A stretch of DNA of 64,000 nt, taken from contig OX439011.1 in the NCBI GenBank assembly GCA_949316495.1, forward strand, positions 19,311,995-19,375,994. Direction: 5' to 3'. The stretch is from Amphiduros pacificus (Eukaryota > Annelida > Polychaeta > Phyllodocida > Hesionidae). Below the pieces are notes generated by a model. The model searched no databases, was not told the origin of the DNA, and saw only the letters and a program-made list of their open reading frames with translations. A program made the position numbers and the translations under genes. Of the stretch, positions 42,381-54,400 are shown piece by piece; position 1 is the first letter of the stretch; each line of letters opens with the position of its first letter.

Positions 42381-43324
42381 TTAGGCTTGTGTCTCATTAG
42401 ATGAGTCTTTGTTCACAGTGTGAAGTTGCTTTGTACTCTTAGAATCTTCCTCTGTGGTCTGGCCAGTGCCTGTATTAGTAGATGATGGAACACTTATTGT
42501 GGCTGCGCTTGACCTTCCGGAAGTACTTCCCTCAAATGCGTTCACTATGCTGGACACGTGTCCAGAACCCACACCAATGGCCCGTCTATCAACTGGACTA
42601 CCAACAGACCTGCTCTGTGCAATATCTAAACTACTTGACCTTGAAGTTAAACTTTGCCTCCCCTCCCTTGATCCCGCATTTGACATTGTGCATTTACGGG
42701 ATTCATCGGTTCTACTTCCCATACCTCCTCTGCCCTCCTCCCCGCTCTCTTTCCGGTTCTGGTTGCCATTTACACTGGAGGGACCAGTTGGCGCAGTGTC
42801 CATATGTGGAATTGGACTGGTGACATGTCCAATTAATGCCTCACTATTCGCTTCAGAACCTGGTGATGACGTCATCTCCTCAAATACGTCATCCTCAATT
42901 TCCGGTTTGTCCCCATCGGTTACGTACTCTTTTGTGTCTGGACCTGAACCTGTGTCCTTCATGAGGGAAACAACCTCTCCCCCACGAGACCTACTTTGTC
43001 CATTACCTGACTGAATTGCATTAGATTTTTCTTGAAAAACAGTCCTTGATTGATCCCTGGAGAATCTGCCATCAGAGCTTTGCTCAAAGGTCATGAAGCT
43101 TGAGGCGGGGCTGGACTGTGTCCTTGACAACGCATGGCGTCCTGGCGATCGAGCCGGTAAAGGACATGGATCGCCATCTGGTGACTGGGAAGGAATGGAT
43201 GGCAGAAATCTATCGTCTGAACTTCCCTCATACAGGAACCGAAGTGGCACCATTTGGTTAAATAACCCGGATGTAGAGGTCTGTCGATCAAGGAGCCCAG
43301 TAGTGGATGTCTGGCGGCTAACCC
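42381..43324 (-). CDS. Last exon of a Ser-rich, disordered protein tail
   Basis: A minus-strand open frame from an acceptor (TTGAGTTGTAG, exon starting at 43324) to a stop at 42381. About 314 residues rich in Ser, Gly, Thr and charged residues, with no recognisable domain. The start of the exon encodes a short internal repeat, RQTSTTGLL / RQTSTSGLF, with basic residues before Ser/Thr that resemble kinase sites. Base composition is far less AT-rich than the flanks, supporting real coding. The exon opens with two bases of a split codon, so upstream exons exist on the right. It is probably the cytoplasmic or regulatory C-terminus of a larger protein. I do not recognise the protein. Confidence 0.65.
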
Positions 43325-43572
43325 CTACAACTCAAAGAGCAAATCTTTGTTCATATTGAGTCAATGAAAATTTAAAAGTGAATAAATATATATTTAATAT
43401 TAAGTAAATAAAAATTCCTAAATTTTATTTTCACATTAAAACTCAAAATATACTCAAAGTATATATACTGAAAATAAATACAAGGGAATGTCTCCGTCAA
43501 CATGGAAATTTACAAGTAAACGCAGATTGAGCTGTAAGTGAGGTCTGGATTTTACCTCAGAGATTCAAACAG

Positions 43573-43720
43573 ATAAGCACCTGATTTGATTTGATTTGAT
43601 TTGATTTGATTTGATATGCTGGCCTGACAGAGGAACATTCATTTGATTTGATTTGATTTGATTTGAGAAGTTGGTTGCTTCACTTATGTCTCATGGGCAC
43701 TCAGAGCCTTCGCAGTAAGG
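43573..43720 (-). repeat. Dispersed repeat with (AAATC)n, second copy
   Basis: The minus strand reads GAGTGCCCATGAGACATAAG ... CAACCAACTTCT followed by two (AAATC)n runs separated by about 30 bp. Homologous to 21061-21191. Confidence 0.65.
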
Positions 43721-43785
43721 CTACACAGCTAGAGGGAGACCAAATGCACACTATCTCAAATTGTTCTCTATCCACTACACTCCAT

Positions 43786-43818
43786 AGCAGGACTTCTCTA
43801 TCATATCATTCCCTGCCA
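43786..43818. repeat. Single stray unit of the 34-36 kb minisatellite
   Basis: ACTCCATAGCAGGACTTCTC plus TATCATATCATTCCCTGCC matches one unit of the 42-bp array, more than 7 kb from it. Confidence 0.75.
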
Positions 43819-44714
43819 CCAAAGCTATAAACGTGTGCAAAGAATCCATCGCAAGTCATTAGTATTCAGAACAATCTGGCTGTCAACTCAGTGGTGAAAG
43901 AATATGAATAGATTTGTTTTGTACTGGCAGTTGTACTGAATGGTCAGTCTATGTGCCAGACACCTGGTTACAGTTTATGATTTAATGTTGGTCAATTCAG
44001 ATTTGATGATATTTTTGTGAGCATGACAAGTATTTATAACTCGGGAATTTCCAAACTTTGAATGAGATCAAAAACGGGGCAATGACTGCAGAGGTAGTAA
44101 TTGAATACTACCTGTGTAATGCAGAGTATCAATCCACGTGTTGGAGAACAACTCAAGAAGAACAAATCTCATGAAATCTCTAAGAAGGCCATTTGACCTC
44201 GAAGACCTTTGGCAATCCATTACACTAAACTCATTAAAAATTCTTATCAGGTAGTTGAATAATTGAAAATAATTATTAATGTGGATGGAGTAGAAATGTG
44301 CTCGTAAGCTCCCTTCGCTTAAAATTCACATGGATGGAGACAGTCCCTAAATACAAATCTTAAAAGTTCATTCATTATATTATTTCCAAATGTCTTTATC
44401 TGAAAAATATCAATTTTAGGTGTTCATTCTGACAATAAATATCTCAGGTATTCAACAAATACAGAGTATAAATAACCATTAACTATCATGACATCATTGT
44501 ATTCTTTTATGTCTTTTATATCAAATAATCATGTATACTGAACACATCACCATTTAATAAACAATATTGAAGAACTCAAATATGTTTATATGGTAATAAT
44601 CTTAGTTCTAAGACTTGTGAATACATACATTTTTTTAACTATCCAGATCACTTTACTTGTTGAAATGTAGTTTTATTATAAAATTTAAAGATTTTAAATG
44701 ATTGTTTCTGAGCT

Positions 44715-44717
<3 letters not shown>

Positions 44718-44784
<67 letters not shown>
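44718..44784. repeat. (AT)n microsatellite
   Basis: An uninterrupted AT dinucleotide run of about 67 bp. Confidence 0.97.
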
Positions 44785-44788
<4 letters not shown>

Positions 44789-44910
44789 GGTAAGAAAAGA
44801 TCACAGGTTAACACATAAATTTAGTTTACCATAGCAAAAGATCACAGAATATCACATAAGATTTTGTTTACCATATCAAAATATTGTCAAAGAATAAACA
44901 GTTAACATAC

Positions 44911-44993
44911 CATAATTCCAATGTCACAACATGTAAAGGAAGGTTGATGACGGACAATCCAATCACTGCACTGAACAAAATATACAGAGAAGT
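44911..44993 (-). CDS. Possible exon encoding a hydrophobic segment
   Basis: On the minus strand an 83-bp stretch between a pyrimidine-rich acceptor (CCTTCCTCTCTTTGGAG) and a GTATGT donor is open and encodes YILFSAVIGLSVINLPLHVV, which looks like a transmembrane helix. Its end phase does not fit directly onto the exon at 43324, so either another exon lies between or this is chance. Weak call. Confidence 0.2.
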
Positions 44994-45143
44994 CTCCAAA
45001 GAGAGGAAGGATCATTTTGTCATAGAATCACTCTGAGATGGGAGATGTCATTCTTTAAAGGGTTTCAGGTATTGGTAGAAAGAGGGAGATGCAATATTCA
45101 AAAAGGTGGAGCCAAACATCTCATTTGGTCATACATAAATGTG

Positions 45144-45253
45144 ATCCAATTAGGTCATTCAGTGCTCACTTAGGTCATGTCATTCAGTGCTCAATTGGGT
45201 CATTCAGTGCTCAATTAGTCAATTTCATTGTTAAATTAGGCCATTCAGTGCTA
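45144..45253. repeat. ~21-bp degenerate minisatellite
   Basis: About five variants of AATTAGGTCATTCAGTGCTC. Confidence 0.85.
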
Positions 45254-48200
45254 TTGCATAACTCATGCCCAGCCCCCCCCCCTCCCCCGAGCCCCAATTT
45301 ATATCACACAATTCATATGGTGATGAGACGACCTTGACCTCATTAATGAGTGACCTAGCAGATGATTGGCTTCAATTTTACAGGAGAAATTACAAGGTAC
45401 ACAATAATCAAGATTTTTAAACACACACTTAGGAACATGATTCGAGCCTCGCCTGAACTTCTTTCCATCAAAGTAAACTCAGGCATTAACATTAAGGATT
45501 TTTATCTTCACCCCATCAGTTTGTCACAGTGACACTACACTGGCCAATAACAGAAATCGGTGAAAAATTTAATTAAATCCATAACCGATTTATTATGAGC
45601 ACACTGAGGACAAATGTATCAAGGCAACAGACTGCTGTTTGTGATAAACCTGAGTACAAATATTTATAATATTGATCTAAATCACAAAATGTATTTTACA
45701 TTTGAAAGTCATCCGTTATTTTGATGACAACTTATATTTACCAAACATATTAATCACATAACTTACGGTCGTGGAATGGCACATAACATTATGAAATAGA
45801 GGTAACAAGAAAGGGATGAAGTTTTACCAAACAGTTGCTTGGCAATTGTGTGTAACCATGAAATTCTGGACGATTTTAATATGAAAAGACAGTTTAATGA
45901 TTGCGAAAAGGGAGTTTAATGATTAAGAAAAGGAAATTCAATAAATACTAAGTGGTCAATTTATTGAATTTAAAAAGAGGGCAATTAATTGGATATAAAT
46001 AGAGGGTAATTCATTAATATGGAAAAAGCAATTCATTGAATGTGAATACAGGGTTATTCAATGAATATGAAAAAAAATCAATTCAATGAACAGGGAAAGA
46101 CACAACATACAAATATATCCTGCACACCATATATATTTTATTCAACTTGGTTCTCCTATACAAGTCACATGATAATAAGAATAAGAATAATGATAATGTA
46201 TATCCAAATAAAATTTAATTGACAAATGATTGAGTCTATCTTTGCTTTAATATGAAATGTATTGAGACCATACCTGTCAAGCACTGTCATGATTGGATAA
46301 ATTTTGAGAATTTGAAATTGAATATCGCAGTCAAATGTCTTTGTGTTCTATATGTATTAAGTAAGATATTAGGGGAAAATTTCCATAAACACTTCTTTTG
46401 GCAAACTGAGACAATATAATAATTGTTTCAAAATTTATTTCTTACTTGTATATTTTTATCAAAGGTTTACAATTTTTTATGTGAAACAAATATTCTCAAA
46501 TGCCTTTTTTCCCGGTTTAATGTTATGATAGGAAAAAGTTAATTCCTACAGAATATGGATTTTGTTTATTTCTATTTTGGATATGGTTCGTGCAGATATT
46601 TTGAACAAAAGGAGTTGTTTTTTTGGTTGAAATGGTAACCACAGGAAACCATAATGTTAGTGTAATCATGTTTTCCAGTATCTTAGCTGCAATAATTTAA
46701 AGATTCAGACTTAACAATAGAAACGTGATATTTTAAAAATATGTGAGAAACGTTTTAAAGATGGAAAAGAAAAGAAATTTTGTTTTAATGATAAAAAAGA
46801 GAAGATATCTTCTATTTGTAGAAAGAAGCAAAAAGAAGCATTCGTTGGTAAAATCAAAGGAAGTTGGGTTCATATGAGAAAAGGACAAGGAGATTTACAC
46901 TCAAAATGTTTTATGGTAATGTTATTGCCAGGATGAGATGTTTCAATATCTGTTGGAACAGAATGGCCATCTGAATCTAAACATTTCACAGTTAATGTCA
47001 AATTCAGAGAGAGTACAAATTTGTAATAGAAATTTGATCTTTAAAATCTGAATGAAGTGGTTCATACAAATATATCTTTTATCTGGAGCAATTAAATACT
47101 GCATGAAAAGAATGTTGGAACACAAACATTTTCATGGACAGAACCCATCAACAGCGAATACCTCACATATCTGAGGAATTATAATGCTTCTTTAAAAAGA
47201 AATAGCCAAGGCTCCTAAAGACACAATGTAAGACGTTAAAGACATAATGTTTTGTAACAATCATGCCAATTTATTTTCAGCTGAACAAAAGCTGGAAACT
47301 GCAAAAGTATTTAACGTGGAGAATGTTTGGTACATATAGAAAGTTTGTCATGTTTGTCTTGCTAAAAATGGGATGTCACATTTTTAGTGGTGAGAAAATT
47401 TGACACAGATAGAACGTTTGTCATGTTTGTCGCTATATAACGAGATGGTGCCTTTTAAATGGTGAGCTAATCTGATGTGGATAGAAGGTTTGTCACGTTT
47501 GTCGCTATATAACGAGATGGTGCCTTTTAAATGGTGAGCTAATCTGATGTGGATAGAAGGTTTGTCATGTTTGTCGCTATATAACGAGATGGTGCCTTTT
47601 AAATGGTGAGCTAATCTGATGTGGATAGAAGGTTTGTCACGTTTGTCGCTATATAACGAGATGGTGCCTTTTAAATGGTGAGCTAATCTGATGTGGATAG
47701 AAGGTTTGTCATGTTTGTTGGTATAAAATAAGAAGTTGCATTTTAAGAAGTGAGATGGTTTGATAAAGATAGAAAGTTTGTCCTGTTTGTCGGTATAAAA
47801 TGAGAAGTTGCATTTTAAGTAGTGAGATGGTTGATAAAGATTAAATGTTTGTAATATTTGTCACTATAAAATGGGATGTTGCATTTAAATGGCGAGATAA
47901 TGTTTATCATATTGAACTCAATATAAAGTGAAACATTGGTTTTGCTATGGTTTTGAAGCTTTGTAAAGACAAACGACCCAAATCTTCTCTGCAGGTTTAA
48001 CCAAAATAGCTATTAAATATTAACATTTATTTAATTGTCACATTTACAGTATTTATTTACACGTTTTAATAGATATGATAAATGAACAGCCCTGTTTAAA
48101 CCAATGAATATGGTTAAAACGGTTTCCAATATATTACTTATGTACAAACCTAATTCATAAGAACTTGTTCTTTTTTAAAAAAAAAGATCATTGACCCATC

Positions 48201-51200
48201 TCAAATTAATATTTAACAAATTGAATGTTAATGTTATGCTATGCTACAACTATAGGCTATATTTGTGATGAAATATGTTATAATAATCTATTTGCAGATA
48301 CATTCTGCTAGCTTCACTTATATACAGTATTTGTAGTAGTTTACAGAGTGTTGCACAAATACATCATAGAATATATTAAATAGTATGAATATGTGGCATA
48401 TATATATAGACATATTGTATATTTCTATATAAAATGGATGACAAGTCTGATATGCATAGTACAGAATCTTTAATATACAGATAGATTAGAAAGTAAAATA
48501 CAAATAAAAGGGTTGATGAAAAAAGGAAACACATTCAAGATTTAGAGTAACCAAATAAACAATCAAGTATTTTTCTTCTTGTGGTTAAGGTCATTTCCTC
48601 CTTTCAAATGTGATTTTAACCTCAAATGTCCACATGCAGAGTAACTGATTTGGTTTTGAAATGTGCTAAGATTCAACTGAATACCATGAAAGGTATTTTA
48701 ATATCGGAGAAAAAACTTTGCATTTTCGTTACATCCATTCACTCCGTAACCACGACCTTCACTTCATATGTACCAAAATTAACACAAAATATGTTTAAAT
48801 GAAAATGATCATATCAAACATTCTGCATTAACCATAATATGGCAAAAGAAATGTTAACACCCTTTAAGTTTAACTAGTAGGACAGGACAGAATCAACATG
48901 CAGTTTAATGCTTTTCATGCATGTCATTGTCTACCTTTCCTTTTGCTAAGTTTAAGATACTATAGCGGTAAACAGTCTGAAACTGGATAAGAACCATATA
49001 GACATAATCAACTCAGCCTGGTGTAATAATAAATGTTTACAAATTGATTATTTCACTTCAAGGAGAAGTTAAAATAGTCGCAGTAAATGCAGAAATAAAT
49101 ATATATATTTTTGATGTTATAAAGAAAATTAAAACCTTTCAAAAATCAAAAGGAGTTTGCATGCACATTGAAAATTAGCATGGACACCTCATTTCAAATT
49201 GTAGAAGTAACATGTATGAAAAAAGGGCTGTTCTGTTTGGCAAATTGTTAGTTTTAAAAGTTTAACTTAAAATATAACTTCACATACATTTACCAATGTA
49301 ATTCACTAGACCTATAAGAATCAAGGTATTTGCCTGAAAACAATAGTTTTACTCATGAAAAGCACGCCAGCTTCAAGTACAGTTCAATCAAATCTTATAT
49401 GTGTTCCCAGACTTTATATCATATATCTTTATATCATGCATTGTTGGCCCTATCATTTGTCCAACATTATACAGTTTATTCCCTTAAATAATACTGTAAG
49501 AAAAATCATATGGTTAATATTGAAAATCACATGATATTGTGTTCCATTTTTCAATTTGAATCAGATAACCACATGTATATACAATAAGATAAAAAAAACT
49601 TGAAGAACATACACCATTCTCAAAACTCTGAACATAAAGGGATACCAGAATTAACAGGAAATTGGAAAAGATTCACAAAATATTGATTTCATTCAGACTT
49701 TTAGCATACAAAAAGCTTGGCTTGATCACAATGAGCGCATCTTACAAGGTCACCACAATATGGGCTTATGACACTTTAATTTTCAAAGAAACAAAAGTGT
49801 TTAACACCTCTCACTGATTCCCAATGTCTTTTCTTACTAAAAACTGCAGATCAAAATTGGATGATTTGTCTCAAATCTTTAGGGTTTTTTTCAGACTATC
49901 ACAACTTGGGACATTCAATGTTAGATGTACGTGAGTTGTCGCACAGATTAAGGCAAAATCTCACAATATTCATCAGAAAGATCACCACACTTCGAACCCA
50001 CAATTTTATATCGTTACGGTTTATTATCACTATTGTAACAAAAATAATTACTATTTTTCTCAGATACTGTTTAAGTATTTATACATATTCTTTAATATGT
50101 AATAGCTCAAAAACATAAAGATGACGATTCTGAAGTGTAAAGATGAGAGGAACATACAGGATTTATGATTTTTTAGAAAGCTATTAACTAATGATCTCTG
50201 TGTTGAAATATTTACAAACATATGTCCCAGAAACAAGTACTTGAAATGTGTAATATTTCAAAAAGTTTACAAAATAGTATTTTGGCATTGACATGTTCAT
50301 TTTTATGAATTTCATATGTAAAAAAATCACAACCTTTATGAAATGATGTAACCCCACTGATTGAAATTTCACTGTGCTGTTGAAACTGTTGTACATATCT
50401 TCACATTTCAAGTGCAAAAACTTCCTTATCAAGATAAAAACAGAAAAGCCATCAAAGTTTAAAACCAAATTTTACAAATGCCAATTTTATTTTCATTGAC
50501 ATACTTGTATTAAAATTATGTCATTAAAATAACTTTCCGTGTTTAACAACTCACAAATAAAAAACATGTGGTGGAAATGTTAATTAAATTGCAAAACTGT
50601 TTATAAACTTTATATTACTGGATGAAATTTATAGATATTAACTTTTATTTGAGCTGAGATCAGTTCACTTAGATACTTTCACTCTGATTCAGCTCAGTTC
50701 ACTAAGACTGAGATATTTTTTCACATTGAATCAGGTCGCGTCTTTAGTTTCCGATGAAGGTGGCTTGATCTTTCAGTTGATTAAATCCCTATTTATAATC
50801 AAGATATCTCTTTAATTCTTGGTGTCTGATACCAATACAGGCTATCGATAGGGAAAGTACTAAAAAAACATGTTTCTGTGGTGTACTCAGTCCGAACCTA
50901 GTCAAAACCAAAATGTCCCATCTTGTATATAAGATGGGACAAAAATATTAATTAAACATTATAATTTATGTTTATGTTTTAATCAAATTTGAGGATTTTC
51001 ACATTGATCTTGTTCCATCATTTTTTAATGTATTTTACAGGCTATGAATATCACATTTATGAATGACTGAAGTTTTGCTTTGGTTCACATGACTTAAAAA
51101 TGCTTTTAATAAAGGATATTTTTTTTTTGCAAACAATTAATGCCAACTAGTGCAACTAGTTTATTACAATGTGTAATTATATCATAACAATTTCATAGCA

Positions 51201-51429
51201 GATCCAAATCATGTGAACCAAACATTCAGCACAAGACCTTGACAATATAACACATCTTTTAGTGAAAGTAACAAAGAGTTCTCATGGCAACAACACAATG
51301 AAGGAACAATGGTTTCAAAGGTTGTGGTGACAAAATAGAAAAAACAATAACTGTCAGACTACATATCAGAGGGACATTGGTTGTCATGGCAACATAAACT
51401 GCCACGGTTACAACACCAATGGGTACCAG
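45254..51429. other. Long gene-free stretch
   Basis: AT-rich DNA with no supported coding region. It holds a C/CT-rich patch (about 45272-45290), loose repeats of ATTCAATGAATATGAAAA (about 45890-46100) and the 72-bp minisatellite at 47335. It could be intergenic or intron of the minus-strand genes on either side. Confidence 0.4.
47335..47935. repeat. ~72-bp minisatellite, four near-identical units plus diverged flanks
   Basis: The unit contains TCGCTATATAACGAGATGGT, GCCTTTTAAATGGTGAGC and GATAGAAGGTTTGTCA. Four central units are nearly identical (about 47430-47718) and three outer ones are diverged and slightly shorter. Confidence 0.93.
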
Positions 51430-54400
51430 TCAGTCTGACCCACCTTTTGCTGGTGGTGCTTCTTTTGCTGTTTCAGCTTCCTTGTCTTTTTCTGGCGAGT
51501 CTTTAGCAGGGTTGGGGGACTCTACTCCAGAGTCCGCTTGCTCATCTTTCTTCTTGTCTTTGTCTTTGTTTCCTTCGTTATTCTCTGCACCATCTGCTTC
51601 CTTTTTGGCTTTTTCCCTCTCCACAGCATCTGTAGAAAAGAAACATCTGTTTAGTCACTGCAATGCACGATAAAGAGTAGGGCGTTACCTCCCTATGTCG
51701 ATGTGATAATGCAAAAGATGGATCATTCTTCAAAAAGAGTAGGGCATTTATTCCAAGAGACAGGCCTCTATCTGACCTGAAATAGCCTAAACAGTCCTGA
51801 AATGTTTGCTAATATAAATAAATCAAAGCAATGAGTGACTGATTTCTTCTTCAGGGTAACATTTTTAAATAACCAGGTGACCTTGTGCTCAACAAATTTA
51901 AACTATTTGTGTGCCAAAGAATGATGGCGATAAGCTTTACTATTTTTAATGTAATAGTCTGTCGTGTCATCTCAAATAAGACAAGAAAAAGCCAGAGATC
52001 ATTCTGTACTGCAATGATTTTATATTATTGGTTATGCCTTTTTCTTTCAATAAATATACTTGATGAACAGGTGAGTTGATAAATAGTAAAAATCAAATTA
52101 TTTCTTCATACAGACATTTAGGACTGCACATATAATCTTCAAAAATTGAAAAATAAGATTCAAATCATAAAATACCTCAATATTTTACTGTCACAAATAT
52201 CTGAATATTTCACTTGCTTTTACATAATTTTATACACATTTAATATCAATGAAATACTATGAATAACATACATCCAAGTGATAGAACACAAATTTTAACA
52301 AAAATATTAAATGCATCATAACTGTAAAGGTTAGATGAGCTTAGATGATTAATATATCACATATATATTCAGCATTTATTGGAGTAATAACTAACTCCTT
52401 ATCGGTGTTCTCCCTATAGGCCTCTAATCACTTGTGCAGTGTTTTCCTCTCACAGAAACCACAGAAGAAATGCTAGTTTCTGTTTATTATGAAAATATCT
52501 GACACAATAGTTGGTGGAGGGCTTTTAGAAATACTACTATTTTCTTTGTTTGGGGTTTTACATCACTTATTATTTCAGTCATTTCATGATGAGACCTACT
52601 TGTAGCAGATATAGAGCTGCCTCACTGAATTGCTATATCGCCTGTCCTTGACATGACAACTCACCGAGTTACATAACTTTCAGGCATGAACTTCAGCTCA
52701 TATAAGCAATCATTAAATAAATGCAATGCCAACAGGAACCCACAAGTTTTGAGTACATTACAGAGGAACTAATAAGCTATTACGCTTTCACTCTAACTAA
52801 CTGTGGCACTGCTTGTGGCCTGACTTAGATTGAGAAATATAGTCTCTGACATAAATGAGTGGGAAGATGAGTGTCACTGTGTCAATGTCCAGGGGTTCCA
52901 TTCCACACTGGATGGTAAAACATAAGTCCACACTGGATGGTAAAACATAAGTCCACACTGGATGGTAAAACATAAGTCCACACTGGATGGTAAAATGTAA
53001 GTCCACACTGGATGGTAAGACATAAGTCCACACTGGATGGTAAAACATGATGTTACCATCACGTAAGTGTTTACTGTTGAGCTGTTTTCCATTTCTATCC
53101 ATTTTTGTGCAATTGTATCTTTAGTTTATATGAGTTGTTTCCAACTATACCCAGTGGCCTGTCATTGGTTATAGAGGGTTTTTGTTATCATGTCTGTGAT
53201 GATGCAAAAGAAACATCCTGGGATACTCTTCAAAGGGAGTAGAGCATTGTGTCTGAATAATAGACTGAACAGTCCTGAATAAGGTTGTTATTACAAACAA
53301 ATCAAAATAAAATAAGTCTGTTCATTACTCACATTAACCATGATTTAATTGTCATAACAACTAAGCTAACAGTTTAGGATTGGACAAAAATTGCAAGTAT
53401 CACACCAATATATCTCGTCACAGATATAAGTTTAAGGATGTCAACATCTGCAATTTTGATTTGATACAATATATATTAACGGTTTGTCACAGTTCTGTGA
53501 ACTTTTCAAACATTCATCCATTGTATGAGTGTTTTTTTATACCTGATTAGTCTAATTATAAAATTCATCACAATTATGTCATGAGATTACAATTTTTCAT
53601 CTTTCTTATAAACATTTATTTTGTTTTGTAATAAAAATGAGACAGTTGGATGAATGTCTTGAAATAGAGACACTGATGTGTTTCTTCATTTCCATATATT
53701 TGTTCAGATAAATATATTGGAAAGAAGTAAACAAAAATACATTTAAACAAGTTAAACATTGTGCATAGCAAACTCTATGTCATTCAAATATCCAGACAAT
53801 GTTGTAATGATGACAGGCCATGTTCTCCCAAAGGAAACTTAGTCCAAAGAATTAAGCATATCAGCATGACAATATATCATACAAACAATACTCCATCATC
53901 GACACAGCTTAGTTTGACAAAAATTGACAAACCTTCTGAAATTTTTGATAAAATTTTCAAGCGTTTGTCAATACCATGGGGTGCAGATTTGTTCTGCTCT
54001 TGCTCCTTGGGAGCTTCATGCTTTTGTTCCTCCTGGCGGTTTGACATCTTAATAGGCTTTTCTGAAGTCAATTAGAATTATACAAAGAGAAAGTGAGCAA
54101 TTAAAGTTTTTTTTATTCTTTTTGTTCCTCACTAAATGGTTCAGATCATGTCCTTGACATACCTCTGCAGATCATCTAAACCACAAATTCAAATTGTAAT
54201 CTTTTAAAAAAAATTATGGCAAAAACAAATGTCTATTAAGCAAGTGTTTTTTTATATAAAATTTGTTAACATGAAAGGTTCAATATTTGAGAAGATACGT
54301 ATACATGTTTGACATACTGACATTGTTTTTATATGATGGTACAGTGAACTCGCAAATAAATCTATTTCTTTATTTCAAATAATAGAACCAGGACTGATAT

